A DNA stretch of 11,428 nt from Chloroflexota bacterium (GCA_025355255.1 JANYAA010000217.1:1-11428), one strand, 5' to 3'. Counted from the first letter of the stretch, positions 1 through 7,525 are shown. Notes: a model not told the origin generated them from the sequence alone. A program made the numbers and translations.

Positions 1-557
1 TGGACGCCGCCGTTGACGCCGCCGGTCAGGTTCCAGATGCACCACGTGTCGATGGTGCCCACCAGCAGCCGGTCCTCGTTGAGCGCGTCGCGCACGCCCG
101 GGACATGGTCGATCAGCCAGCGGATCTTCGGCCCTGCGAAGTACGTTGCCAGCGGCAGGCCGGTTGACGGCCGGAAGCGGTCAGGGCCGCCGTCGGCTGC
201 CCCGCCCGCGGCGGCAAGGTCCGCCACGATCCCGTCGGTCCGCGTGTCCTGCCACACGATGGCGTTGGCCAGCGGCTTGCCCGTGCGCCGGTCCCAGGCC
301 ACGGTGGTCTCACGCTGGTTGGTGATGCCGACGGCGGCGAGGTCCGCCGGGGTGAGGCTCGCCCGCTCCAGGGCGCCGCGAATCACCTCGTGCACGCGCC
401 CGAGGATCTCGACGGGGTCGTGCTCCACCCAGCCGGCCCTCGGGTAGATCTGCGTGTGTTCCAGCTGGTGGACGCCCACTGGCCGCCCGGCGTGGTCGAA
501 GATGATGAAGCGGGTGCTGGTGGTGCCCTGATCGAGGGCCCCGACATACGAAGGCAT
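1..557 (-). CDS. glpK: Glycerol kinase, N-terminal part (runs off the window)
   Basis: This is an FGGY-family kinase that phosphorylates glycerol with ATP to sn-glycerol 3-phosphate in the cytoplasm. The 185 visible residues begin [17 protein letters not shown]. The phosphate-binding loop DQGTTST lies at residues 9-15, GITNQRET at 78-85 (Arg82 and Glu83 match the glycerol-contacting Arg/Glu pair of the family), and the WQDTRT block at 102-107. Tyr139 in the ATYF segment fits the other conserved substrate residue. GTIDTW at 167-172 is also typical. The ATG at 557 is chosen because AGAGG at 566-570 sits 8 nt upstream and the protein begins right at the first beta strand, as in other glycerol kinases. 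The gene is open at the left edge; about 310 C-terminal residues are missing because of the window, not because of a visible lesion. It is divergent from glyS. There is no sign that it belongs to the rhamnose operon. Confidence 0.93.
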   Translation of the reverse strand, partial: MPSYVGALDQGTTSTRFIIFDHAGRPVGVHQLEHTQIYPRAGWVEHDPVEILGRVHEVIRGALERASLTPADLAAVGITNQRETTVAWDRRTGKPLANAIVWQDTRTDGIVADLAAAGGAADGGPDRFRPSTGLPLATYFAGPKIRWLIDHVPGVRDALNEDRLLVGTIDTWCIWNLTGGVNGGV

Positions 558-622
558 TGCCTCGTCCTCTGTGTCGCAGCCGGCGCGCCGCCGGTGCTCT
601 GCCCATCGTAGACCCAGCGCTT

Positions 623-631
623 TGGTACGAT
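623..631 (+). promoter_or_regulatory. Possible extended -10 element for glyS
   Basis: The 150-bp spacer between the divergent glpK and glyS starts (558-707) contains TGGTACGAT, a TGn extension followed by TACGAT, which matches four of six bases of TATAAT. No credible -35 hexamer is visible 16-18 bp upstream, so this rests on the extended -10 only. If it is used, the glyS leader would be about 70 nt. No T-box-like specifier or antiterminator structure is evident in the leader. The rest of the spacer shows nothing else that I can interpret. Confidence 0.2.
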
Positions 632-697
632 CGAGACGCGCCGCCTGTGCGCCCCGTCACCCACTTGCGCGTCCATGCCACGGCCGCGCGGACCACC

Positions 698-701
698 GGA
701 G
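698..701 (+). promoter_or_regulatory. Ribosome binding site that decides the glyS start
   Basis: GGAG lies 6 nt before a GTG at 708. The upstream in-frame ATG at 675 has no purine-rich sequence in front of it. The eleven codons between them read as Pro/Arg-rich sequence with no counterpart in the family. The GTG is therefore preferred as the start. Confidence 0.5.
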
Positions 702-707
702 CACCCC

Positions 708-2117
708 GTGACCCCCGATGCCATCGATCCGGAGGCCGTTGCGCCGTCCGTCGCCAACCTAGAGACCATTGTGTCGCTGTCCAAGCGCCGCGGGTTTGTG
801 TTCCCCTCATCGGAGATCTACGGCGGCATCAACGCCGTGTGGGACTACGGGCCCCTCGGCGTTGAGCTGAAGAACAACGTCAAGCGCGCCTGGTGGCGCA
901 CGATGATCCAGGACCGCAACGACATCGTGGGGCTCGACGCCGGCATCCTCATGCACCCGCAGGTGTGGGTGACGTCCGGCCACGTGGGCTCCTTCAGCGA
1001 CCCGCTGGTGGAGTGCGCGGAGTGTCGCCGCCGGTTCCGCTTGGACGAGCTGCCTGGCACGGAGCACCTCTCCCAGACCGACCTGCGCGATGAGACGGTC
1101 ACCTCGAGGCTGGGGCTGGTCTGCCCGTTTGACGCCAAGCCGCTGTCCGCGCCGCGCCGGTTCAACCTGATGTTCACCTCGCACATGGGCCCCGTGGAGG
1201 ACGACGGCAACGTCGTGTACTTCCGTCCGGAGACCGCGCAGGGCTCGTACGTCAACTTCAAGAACGTCCAGCAGAGCTCGCGCAAGAAGGTCCCGTTCGG
1301 CATCGCGCAGATTGGCAAGAGCTTCCGCAACGAGATCAGCCCGGGCAACTTCGTCTTCCGGATGCGCGAGTTTGAGCAGATGGAGATGCAGTACTTCGTG
1401 CGCCCGGAGGAGGGCGCCGCCGAAGCCTTCGAATACTGGCTGCCGCGGCGCAAGGCCTGGTACGAGGCCTACGGTGTGACGCCGTCCCGCCTCCGCTTCC
1501 GCGAGCACGCGCCCGACGAGCTGGCCCACTACGCCAAGAAGGCGATCGATGTGGAGTACCGCTTCCCGTTTGGCTGGAAGGAACTTGAGGGCATCCACAA
1601 CCGCGGCGACTTCGACCTGGGCAACCACGCGAAGGCGTCCGGCGCGAACCTCGAGTACTTCGACCAGGCCAGCGGCGAGCACTTCATCCCGTGGATTGTG
1701 GAGACCGCGGCCGGCGCCGACCGGGCGGCGTTCACCTTCCTCATCGACAGCTACCGCGAGGAGATCGTCCGCGACGAGACGCGCGTGGTGCTGGGGCTGC
1801 ACCCGGACCTCGCGCCCTACAAGGTGGCCGTGCTGCCGCTGCTCAAGAAGCGCCCGGAGATTGTGGAGATGTGCCACAAGCTCCTCGCCGACCTCAAGCG
1901 CGACATGATGGCGGTCTACGACGACACGGCGGCCATCGGCAAGCTGTACCGCCGCCAGGACGAGATCGGCACGCCGTGGTGCGTGACGGTGGACGTGGAC
2001 TCGCTCGAGGATGGCGCAGTGACGGTTCGCGACCGCGACACGATGACCCAGGAGCGCGTGCCGCTTGAGGGCGTCAAGCGGCTGATCATGGACCGGATGG
2101 CGGCCGTCCGCCCGTAA
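708..2117 (+). CDS. glyS: Glycyl-tRNA synthetase, alpha2 (single-chain) type
   Basis: This is a class II aminoacyl-tRNA synthetase that charges tRNA-Gly with glycine, acting in the cytosol as a homodimer. The 469-residue product (from GTG 708) is slightly shorter than typical bacterial alpha2 GlyRS proteins. The catalytic domain starts with [20 protein letters not shown] (28-46 region). [16 protein letters not shown] is at 172-187. Motif 2 ([19 protein letters not shown]) is at 206-224, and motif 3 ([16 protein letters not shown]) at 332-347. A CAEC pair at 103-106 and a single Cys at 139 lie where related enzymes often carry two Cys pairs, so the zinc site may be incomplete. The anticodon-binding domain begins near [15 protein letters not shown] (365-379) and runs to the end. 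The gene stands alone, divergent from glpK and convergent with rhaD. The alternative start at ATG 675 would add 11 residues. Confidence 0.96.
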   Translation: MTPDAIDPEAVAPSVANLETIVSLSKRRGFVFPSSEIYGGINAVWDYGPLGVELKNNVKRAWWRTMIQDRNDIVGLDAGILMHPQVWVTSGHVGSFSDPLVECAECRRRFRLDELPGTEHLSQTDLRDETVTSRLGLVCPFDAKPLSAPRRFNLMFTSHMGPVEDDGNVVYFRPETAQGSYVNFKNVQQSSRKKVPFGIAQIGKSFRNEISPGNFVFRMREFEQMEMQYFVRPEEGAAEAFEYWLPRRKAWYEAYGVTPSRLRFREHAPDELAHYAKKAIDVEYRFPFGWKELEGIHNRGDFDLGNHAKASGANLEYFDQASGEHFIPWIVETAAGADRAAFTFLIDSYREEIVRDETRVVLGLHPDLAPYKVAVLPLLKKRPEIVEMCHKLLADLKRDMMAVYDDTAAIGKLYRRQDEIGTPWCVTVDVDSLEDGAVTVRDRDTMTQERVPLEGVKRLIMDRMAAVRP

Positions 2118-2165
2118 TACCCGCGAACCCGGGCGATCCGGGGATGCTGGGATGCGGGACCGGGT

Positions 2166-2185
2166 CCGGTGCCCTGGAGCACCGG
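2166..2185. terminator. Inverted repeat between convergent glyS and rhaD, possible bidirectional terminator
   Basis: A perfect 7-bp inverted repeat (CCGGTGC, 6-nt loop, GCACCGG) lies 49 bp after the glyS stop and about 150 bp after the rhaD stop. A weaker 5-bp repeat (CCCGG/CCGGG) is at 2128-2142. Neither arm is followed by a T run, so intrinsic termination is uncertain; the call rests mainly on position between two converging gene ends. The rest of the 217-bp gap (2118-2334) holds no gene that I can support. Confidence 0.3.
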
Positions 2186-2334
2186 CCGCGGACCACAGGG
2201 CCATGGCTGAGCGTGTTCGGCGGCGTGACCATGTCGGTCAAGGATGCGGTCGCCGAAGGAGCGCTGGTGCCGGCGGCCGCGTCCGTCCATCTGCACGGGG
2301 GGTGCTGATGCTTGCGCCAGCCGCGCTCGCAGCC

Positions 2335-3162
2335 TCAGTCGAACAGGGTCGTCTGGACCCCGAACGCCGCAACGACGGACCGCGCCTCATCACGGGTGAG
2401 ACCCTGGGCACGCCCGCCGGCCACGATGTCCATGTACTCGTAGCGCGCCGCCGCCTCCGCATATTCGATGCGATCGACCGCCCGGGTCACGGACACATCG
2501 CTGCGGGCCATGACACCGTGCTTGGACCAGACATCGATGCGGTGCCTGCGCAAGCTCTCGACGTTGGCCGCCATGAGGGTGTCGGAGCCCGGCAGCATGA
2601 ACGGCAGCATGCCGATGCCCGCCGGGAGCTGGACGATGGTCTCGGGCTCCCAGCGCATGACGCGCGCGTTGAGATGGGCCTCGTCCTGGTATTCGGGAAT
2701 GTGTGAGAGGTAGGTGAGGTGCGGCGGCTGCGCGTGAACGACAGCGTGGAAGTTGGTCCCCGTGCGCGCGACGGTGTCGTCGTGGACGGCAAGGTGCGAG
2801 TTCCACTCCGAGGTCAGCCGCTCAAACAGGCGCGTGGGCGCCGTCCACAGCGTGGCCGTCACGCCGTCCCCGGCGATGACGACCGCACCGACGCTCGAGA
2901 TCGGGTCCCGCTCGAGGTCTCGGAGGCGCCGCCCGGACCCGGTGACGATCACCGTGTACCCGGCGAGGTGCGGAGCCGGCAGGGGTAGTTCGATTGGCTC
3001 GGCGAAGGGGAAGCGCCGGCGGACCTCGATCGGCCAGCCGAGACAGATCGAGATGTTGCCCGCAGCCCCCTCGCCGGCGTCGATCGCGGCGACCCGCCGG
3101 CCGCCTTCGCCCATCGAGGCGAGGAGCTCGTCGAGGCCCGGGAGCGGTTCTCTCAGCGCCAC
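2335..3162 (-). CDS. rhaD: Rhamnulose-1-phosphate aldolase (class II aldolase family)
   Basis: This enzyme cleaves L-rhamnulose 1-phosphate to dihydroxyacetone phosphate and L-lactaldehyde, the last step of the rhamnose route, in the cytosol. From the GTG at 3162 the protein is 275 residues, almost exactly the length of E. coli RhaD (274). GAAGNISIC (33-41) is the phosphate/substrate-binding turn of class II aldolases. TGSGRRLRD is at 74-82. TSEWNSHLAVH (117-127) carries Glu119, the counterpart of the catalytic Glu. FHAVVHAQPPHLTYL (138-152) and WSKHGVMARSD (212-222) carry metal-site histidines His143 and His215. The usual second His of the HxH pair is Gln145. GTG 3162 starts 4 nt after the rhaI stop; its ribosome site is weak, which suggests translational coupling. 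The frame is open further upstream, but that part overlaps rhaI and is unrelated in sequence. It is the last gene of the operon. Confidence 0.88.
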   Translation of the reverse strand: MALREPLPGLDELLASMGEGGRRVAAIDAGEGAAGNISICLGWPIEVRRRFPFAEPIELPLPAPHLAGYTVIVTGSGRRLRDLERDPISSVGAVVIAGDGVTATLWTAPTRLFERLTSEWNSHLAVHDDTVARTGTNFHAVVHAQPPHLTYLSHIPEYQDEAHLNARVMRWEPETIVQLPAGIGMLPFMLPGSDTLMAANVESLRRHRIDVWSKHGVMARSDVSVTRAVDRIEYAEAAARYEYMDIVAGGRAQGLTRDEARSVVAAFGVQTTLFD

Positions 3163-3166
3163 CGGG

Positions 3167-4375
3167 TCACCAGCTCGCTGCGGTGCCGCCGACGCGCGCA
3201 GCGTACTTCGCGTCTTCCTCGCCCGATGCGAGGTAGGCGCGGTACGGGTCCGCAGGCAGCCCACGTGCCACCCGCAGCTGCGCGAGCAGCGGCCGGACAT
3301 CGGTGTTGAAGGCGTCCCAGAGACAGCCGTTGGCCTCGAGCACATCGCCCGCCTGCTGCGCGGCCAGCAGCCGCTCGCGGTCCACGAGCAGCGCCTTGGC
3401 GATCGTCTCCTGGAGGTTCATCACGCTACGGATCATGGCCGGCACCTTGGGCTCGATGTTGTGGCACTGGTCGAGCATGTAGGTCGTGCCGTTGGCGCAG
3501 GCTTGGGCGACCGGATCTGCATCGTCCCGCATCGCGTTGACGAGCTCATGCACGATCCGGAACAGCTGGTAGGGGTCGATCGAGCCGACCATCAGGTCGT
3601 CGTCGCCGTACTTCTTGTCGTTGAGGTCGAAGGCGGCGAGGCGGCCCTCCGCGAGGAGCAGGGCCACAATTTGCTCGATGTTGACGCCCATCGCGTGGTG
3701 CCCCGTGTCCACGCAGACGCCGGCGCGATCGCCCAACTGGCGCACGACATTGAGGCTCTGTCCCCAGTCCTGGACGTCGGTCGCGTAGAGGGCGGGCTCG
3801 TAGAGCTTGTACTCGAGGTAGAGGCGGGCATGAGCGGGGAGGGCAGCGTAGGCCTCCTGCAGGGAGGCGACGAGGCGCCGGTGCCGCCCGCGCAGGTCGT
3901 CCTGCCCCGGGTAGTTGGTGCCGTCGCCCAGCCACACCTTGACCGCCTGGGCGTCGGTGGCCGCGGCGATCTCGCAGCACCCCACGATGGCGGCCACGGC
4001 CTTCGCGCGCACCGCGGCGTCGGGGTGACACACGGAGCCCAGCTTGTAGTCGAGGTCCTGGAAGGTGTTGCTGTTGATCCCGCCGATGACGAGGCCCTTC
4101 TCGTGGACGTAGGCCGCGAAGCCCTTCCAGTCCTCGACCAAGTCCCAAGGGATGTGGAGGCTCACCGAGCCCGCGATCCCCGTATAGCGATTGACGGTCG
4201 CCGCGTCGTCGATCTTCTCGAAGACGGACCGCGGGACCCCTTGCTGGGGGAAGACGCGGAACCGCGTCCCGGTGTTGACGAAGCCCCAGGACGGGATCTC
4301 GATGTTGACCCCGTTCATGGCCCAGTCGATCCGCTCGATCGCGGGGGCAGTGGCTGATGTGGCGACGGGGGCCAT
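3167..4375 (-). CDS. rhaI: L-rhamnose isomerase (RhaI, Pseudomonas stutzeri-type)
   Basis: This enzyme interconverts L-rhamnose and L-rhamnulose, the first catabolic step, using a two-metal (Mn-type) site in a xylose-isomerase-like TIM barrel in the cytosol. The 402-residue product carries INSNTFQD (100-107), KVWLGDGTNYPGQ (146-158), YLEYK (186-190) with Glu188 and Lys190, CVDTGHH (221-227) with Asp223 and His226, NDKKYGDDDL (252-261) with Asp258 and Asp260, and YMLDQCHN (299-306) with Asp302. These match, with the same spacing over most of the stretch, the metal and catalytic residues known for P. stutzeri L-rhamnose isomerase. The exception is position 250, where the usual His is Asp. The start at ATG 4375 has GAGGAG 7 nt upstream. 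rhaB ends 11 nt before it and rhaD follows after 4 nt. Enzymes of this type often accept several aldoses, so the substrate is best supported by the rhaB/rhaD context. Confidence 0.93.
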   Translation of the reverse strand: MAPVATSATAPAIERIDWAMNGVNIEIPSWGFVNTGTRFRVFPQQGVPRSVFEKIDDAATVNRYTGIAGSVSLHIPWDLVEDWKGFAAYVHEKGLVIGGINSNTFQDLDYKLGSVCHPDAAVRAKAVAAIVGCCEIAAATDAQAVKVWLGDGTNYPGQDDLRGRHRRLVASLQEAYAALPAHARLYLEYKLYEPALYATDVQDWGQSLNVVRQLGDRAGVCVDTGHHAMGVNIEQIVALLLAEGRLAAFDLNDKKYGDDDLMVGSIDPYQLFRIVHELVNAMRDDADPVAQACANGTTYMLDQCHNIEPKVPAMIRSVMNLQETIAKALLVDRERLLAAQQAGDVLEANGCLWDAFNTDVRPLLAQLRVARGLPADPYRAYLASGEEDAKYAARVGGTAASW

Positions 4376-4382
4376 GGCGGGT

Positions 4383-4388
4383 CTCCTC
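4383..4388 (-). promoter_or_regulatory. rhaI ribosome binding site overlapping the rhaB stop codon
   Basis: GAGGAG sits 7 nt before the rhaI ATG. Its first two bases are part of the rhaB TGA (4389-4387), so ribosomes finishing rhaB arrive on the rhaI initiation site. The site also selects ATG 4375 over the in-frame upstream codon at 4420. Confidence 0.8.
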
Positions 4389-5889
4389 AGGACTGGGTGG
4401 CGGCGGTCCGGCGGGCACACAGCGCAGCGAAGCGCGCGCGGGCCTCGGCCCAGTCGCCGGTGGGCTCGTAGGTTGTGATGGGGTAGGAGCGGGCGGCGAG
4501 CTCGCGCGCCTCGGCAATGGAGGCGAGCTCGCCCGCGGCGATGGCCTGGACGGCGAGGTTGCCGATGGCGGTCGCCTCGACGGGGCCGGCGCGGACCAGG
4601 AGCCCCGTCGCATCCGCCGTGAGCCGGCAGAGCAGGCGGTGGGCTGAGCCACCGCCCACGATGTGCACGCCATCGATCCGGTGGCCCGAGGCGGCCGAGA
4701 GCTCGTCGATCGCCGCCGCATAGCGCAGCGCCAGGCTCTCTAGAAGGACGCGGACCAGCGTCGCGGTGTCAGCGGGGACGGCCTGCCCGGTCTCGGTGCA
4801 GAACTCCCGCACCCGCGCCGGCAGGTCGCCGGGACGGAGGAAGCGCGGGTCGTCGGGGTCGATGAAGGCGGTGAACGCTGGGGCCGTCTCGGCGATTCCG
4901 GCGATCTTCTCGTAGCTAGGCGCCTCGCCGTCGGGCCAGAGGGCCCGGCGGCTCTCCTGGACCAGCCACAGGCCCACGACGTTGCGCAGCAGCCGGATGG
5001 TGCCACTGACGCCGCCCTCGTTTGTCAGGTTCGCGGTCAGCGTCACGTCGCTGATGACCGGCTCCGGGACCTCGAGGCCGATCAGCGACCATGTCCCAGA
5101 GGAGAGGAACGCTGTTGACGGTGAGGCGAGGGGCGTCCCGGCGACGGCGGACGCGGTGTCGTGCGAGCCGGGCAGGACCACGCGCGTCTGCGTCAGGCCG
5201 GTTGCGCCCGCGAGGTCGCCCACGAGGCCGCCAACTTCCGTCCCGGGCGCAACGATCTCTGGCAGCAGCCGGGTGGAGATGCCGAGGCGCTCGAGCATCG
5301 GTCGCGCCCAGTCCCGCGCGCGGGCATCAAGCGCCTGGCTCGTGGACGCGAGCGTGTACTCCGACACCGTTGCGCCCGACAGGAAGTGCGCAAACAGGTC
5401 CGCCATCATCAGCAGCCGGTCCGCGTGGCGCAGCTGAGGGTCCTCCGCTGCCGCCATCGCGAGGAGCTGGTAGACCGTGTTGATGGCCATGAACTGGATG
5501 CCGGTGGTCGCGTAGATCTCGGCTCGGGGCACCAGCTCGAACGCACGCTCGGGCATTCCTTCGGTCCGCGCGTCCCGGTAGTGGACAGGGTTGGCGATCA
5601 GGCGTCCCCGCTCGTCGAGCAGCCCGAAGTCCACGCCCCACGTGTCCACGGCGACGGAGGCAAGGTTGCCGGCGGCGCCCGCCTTGCGCAGGCCGGTCGA
5701 GACGTCGCCCCAGAGCCGAAGCACGTCCCAGTGGAGCGTGCCGCCCACGGCGACGGGGACGTTGGGGAAGCGGTGGACGTCCTCGATGGCGATCTTGCCG
5801 CCGTCGAACGTCCCGACGAGGACGCGCCCGCTCTCGGCGCCGAGGTCGACGGCCGCGAGCCGCAGGGAGCCGCGCCCGATCGGCATCAT
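4387..5889 (-). CDS. rhaB: Rhamnulokinase (FGGY family)
   Basis: This enzyme phosphorylates L-rhamnulose with ATP to L-rhamnulose 1-phosphate in the cytosol. The protein is 500 residues (E. coli RhaB is 489) with the two-domain FGGY layout. The phosphate loop AVDLGAESGR is at 13-22, the rhamnulokinase-type block VAVDTWGVDFGLLDERG at 79-95, GSHDTASAVAGTP at 241-253 with Asp244 in the position of the catalytic base, SSGTWSLIG at 263-271, and the adenosine-site motif VGGGSAHRLLCRL at 411-423. The start is ATG 5889, which shares an ATGA overlap with the stop of the isomerase-like gene before it. A second ATG follows at once at 5886. No clear Shine-Dalgarno sequence is present, which fits coupling. 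An open extension upstream to 5973 lies inside the preceding gene and is not family-like. Other FGGY kinases (fuculo- or xylulokinase) are less likely, given VDTWGVDFG and the RhaI/RhaD neighbours. Confidence 0.95.
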   Translation of the reverse strand: MMPIGRGSLRLAAVDLGAESGRVLVGTFDGGKIAIEDVHRFPNVPVAVGGTLHWDVLRLWGDVSTGLRKAGAAGNLASVAVDTWGVDFGLLDERGRLIANPVHYRDARTEGMPERAFELVPRAEIYATTGIQFMAINTVYQLLAMAAAEDPQLRHADRLLMMADLFAHFLSGATVSEYTLASTSQALDARARDWARPMLERLGISTRLLPEIVAPGTEVGGLVGDLAGATGLTQTRVVLPGSHDTASAVAGTPLASPSTAFLSSGTWSLIGLEVPEPVISDVTLTANLTNEGGVSGTIRLLRNVVGLWLVQESRRALWPDGEAPSYEKIAGIAETAPAFTAFIDPDDPRFLRPGDLPARVREFCTETGQAVPADTATLVRVLLESLALRYAAAIDELSAASGHRIDGVHIVGGGSAHRLLCRLTADATGLLVRAGPVEATAIGNLAVQAIAAGELASIAEARELAARSYPITTYEPTGDWAEARARFAALCARRTAATQS

Positions 5890-7334
5890 GGGGCCACGGA
5901 GCGGTGCTCGAGCCCCGCCAGGCTGGCCACTGCAGCAAAGTCTGCGCTGCGGTGGCCCGTGGCAAGCGCCCAATGGTGACCGACGCCAGAGGCGCTCCAG
6001 GCATCAACCCATTCGCCCGGGTCGCAGCCGAAGTCCACCCGCGAGGTTGTGTTTCCGATTGCGAGCAGCGGGCCGTCCATGACGCTGCCCTCGCTGGTGA
6101 CGATCGAGAGCCGCCCGTCGCGGTCCTGGCCGATGCCCACGGTGGTGACGGGGCCGCGGCGAATGTCGAACTCGACGGAGACGCCCCACCCGCGCTTGCC
6201 GTGGAAGACCCCAAGGCCCCGCAGCAGCGGATGCCGGGCGCTGACCGCAAGGTGCGCGGGACCGTCGTGGCCCATCTCCACGACGTCGTCGAGAAAGTTC
6301 AGAGCCTGGATTTCGGTGAATGAGCCCCCAGCGCCGAGCGCCTCGCTGGCAAGCATTGCCACGCTCGTCCGCAGCTCGTACTCGCCGGCGGCCGGGATAC
6401 CACGAGCCGTGAGAATGGACGCTCCCAGGATCATCCCAGCACCCAGGCGCTCGTGCTGTTCGCCCTCGAGGCCGCGGTGGTAGTACGCCAGCGAGTCCAG
6501 ATCGAAGTCTGTTACCAGGTGGTCGAGGCCCACAGAGACGCGCGCGGCCCACTCGAGGTCGACCGGGTCAACCGACTCGTCGAGGTGGAAGAGCTGGCGC
6601 GTCAGTTCGAGGCGCTCGTGCACCTCGTCATCCGTGACCCGGGCGACTCGCACCCGCAGGTCGTCGAACTCCAGGACCTCGACGTGCGAGCCGAGCTGGG
6701 CGGGCAACAGGGTCATGTCGGTCGAGACGTCCAGCATGCCCGGATAGAGGTGCCCCATGAGCCCGTGCCGCGCGGTGCGCAGGCGCGACCGGACACCTGC
6801 GGCTCGCACCCAGCGGTCGATACGCGCCCAGGCTCGCTCGGAACGCAGGTGACCCGACACGGAGCGAAACTCGATCCCGGCGCGCCGGAACACATTGCCG
6901 ACCTCCGGCACCGAGCATTGGCCGCAATAGGCAAGCCAGCTCCCGGTGTCGAACGTCGCGTGATCCATCGCCTCGGTAGGCTGGAGGTCGATGACGAGCA
7001 CCGGCGCGCCGGAACGCTGGGCGATCGGCAGCACCATGGACGACGTCAGATAGGTGGTGACGAAGAGGACGATCAGGTCGCAGTCGGCCCTGCGCAGTGC
7101 TTCGGCAGCGACCGCGCCCTCCTGGGCATCCGAGATGAACCCGACGTCGACGACGTCGGCCTCGAGTTGCTTGAAGCGTCCGGCGACATGTCTCGCGGAT
7201 TCTTGCAGCTGGGGCAGGAGATTGGGGAACTGGGGCCAATACGTGCCCAGTCCGCCCGAGACGAGCCCGACTCGCGTCCGCCGTCGACGGAAGGGAACCA
7301 GCAGGTGTTCGGCAGGGCTTGCGGGGCGAGTCAT
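5886..7334 (-). CDS. L-fucose/L-arabinose isomerase-fold protein, substrate unknown
   Basis: This 482-residue protein resembles the L-arabinose/L-fucose isomerase superfamily, metal-dependent aldose-ketose isomerases unrelated to RhaI. The N-terminal Rossmann-like part starts with TRVGLVSGGLGTYWPQF (20-36), followed by LIVLFVTTYL (87-96) and VLVIDLQPT (112-120). In the C-terminal part GEYELRTSVAML (317-328) offers Glu318, GGSFTEIQ (336-343) Glu341, EMGHDGPAH (353-361) His356 and GVGHHWAL (450-457) His453/His454. The order and spacing (about 23, 15 and 97 residues) resemble the Glu-Glu-His-His metal set of AraA, so I infer an active enzyme. AAGGAG lies 10 nt before ATG 7334; the gene ends in a 4-nt overlap with rhaB. 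Since rhaI already supplies L-rhamnose isomerase, this gene may widen the sugar range (for example L-fucose or a pentose) or act redundantly. The fold is fairly secure, the substrate is not. Confidence 0.8.
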   Translation of the reverse strand: MTRPASPAEHLLVPFRRRRTRVGLVSGGLGTYWPQFPNLLPQLQESARHVAGRFKQLEADVVDVGFISDAQEGAVAAEALRRADCDLIVLFVTTYLTSSMVLPIAQRSGAPVLVIDLQPTEAMDHATFDTGSWLAYCGQCSVPEVGNVFRRAGIEFRSVSGHLRSERAWARIDRWVRAAGVRSRLRTARHGLMGHLYPGMLDVSTDMTLLPAQLGSHVEVLEFDDLRVRVARVTDDEVHERLELTRQLFHLDESVDPVDLEWAARVSVGLDHLVTDFDLDSLAYYHRGLEGEQHERLGAGMILGASILTARGIPAAGEYELRTSVAMLASEALGAGGSFTEIQALNFLDDVVEMGHDGPAHLAVSARHPLLRGLGVFHGKRGWGVSVEFDIRRGPVTTVGIGQDRDGRLSIVTSEGSVMDGPLLAIGNTTSRVDFGCDPGEWVDAWSASGVGHHWALATGHRSADFAAVASLAGLEHRSVAP

Positions 7335-7344
7335 GGCCGCAGAT

Positions 7345-7350
7345 CTCCTT
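7345..7350 (-). promoter_or_regulatory. Ribosome binding site of the isomerase-like gene
   Basis: AAGGAG lies 10 nt before ATG 7334. It is one of the strongest sites in the operon, in keeping with a gene that follows a 191-bp spacer and cannot rely on coupling. Confidence 0.75.
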
Positions 7351-7467
7351 CAGGCGCGGCGTCGGTGGAGGCAGCCCGAGTGGGCAAGGTCCGGGGCCGG
7401 CGCTCGGCGGCTCGCACCCGGCCGAGGCTCAGGGGCGTCGCCGTTGCCAATGACGATGTCTCGTGGA

Positions 7468-7519
7468 CCCTGCGGCTCGAGGGCCGGTCCGGGGGCGGGC
7501 CGGGCCTCGAGCCGCAGGG
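7468..7519 (-). terminator. Long GC-rich hairpin just after the binding-protein gene
   Basis: Two 15-nt arms, 7468-7482 and 7505-7519, are perfect inverted repeats (CCCTGCGGCTCGAGG and its complement) around a 22-nt GC-rich loop. The structure begins 6 nt beyond the binding-protein stop at 7526. No T run follows in the direction of transcription. It is therefore more likely a partial terminator or an mRNA 3'-end stabiliser than a complete intrinsic terminator. A hairpin at this place would allow more binding-protein mRNA than downstream enzyme mRNA, as is common in ABC importer operons. The remainder of the spacer (7335-7467) shows nothing except the next gene's ribosome site. Confidence 0.6.
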
Positions 7520-7525
7520 CCGTTG

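Noticed and set aside
807..2204. Long open frame on the minus strand opposite glyS (465 codons)
   Set aside because: It mirrors the glyS coding strand, is rich in Arg, His, Val and Leu without a recognisable domain, and arises from the high GC content. glyS explains the region fully.
2231..2308. 25-codon plus-strand ORF (MSVKDAVAEGALVPAAAS...) between glyS and rhaD
   Set aside because: Its composition looks protein-like, but it has no ribosome site, is very short, and matches nothing I recognise. It is probably chance in GC-rich spacer DNA.
3163..3345. N-terminal extension of rhaD to an upstream start at 3345
   Set aside because: It would overlap the rhaI coding region by 179 bp and adds Arg/Ser/Thr-rich sequence unlike any aldolase. 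The GTG at 3162 gives the normal family length.
2753..4357. Long plus-strand open frame across rhaD and rhaI (534 codons)
   Set aside because: It is antisense to two clear enzyme genes, and its translation has no domain-like blocks or sensible hydrophobic pattern.
5887..5973. N-terminal extension of rhaB to 5973
   Set aside because: It lies within the preceding gene, and the sequence before the double Met has no kinase-like content. The ATGA overlap fits the operon's pattern.
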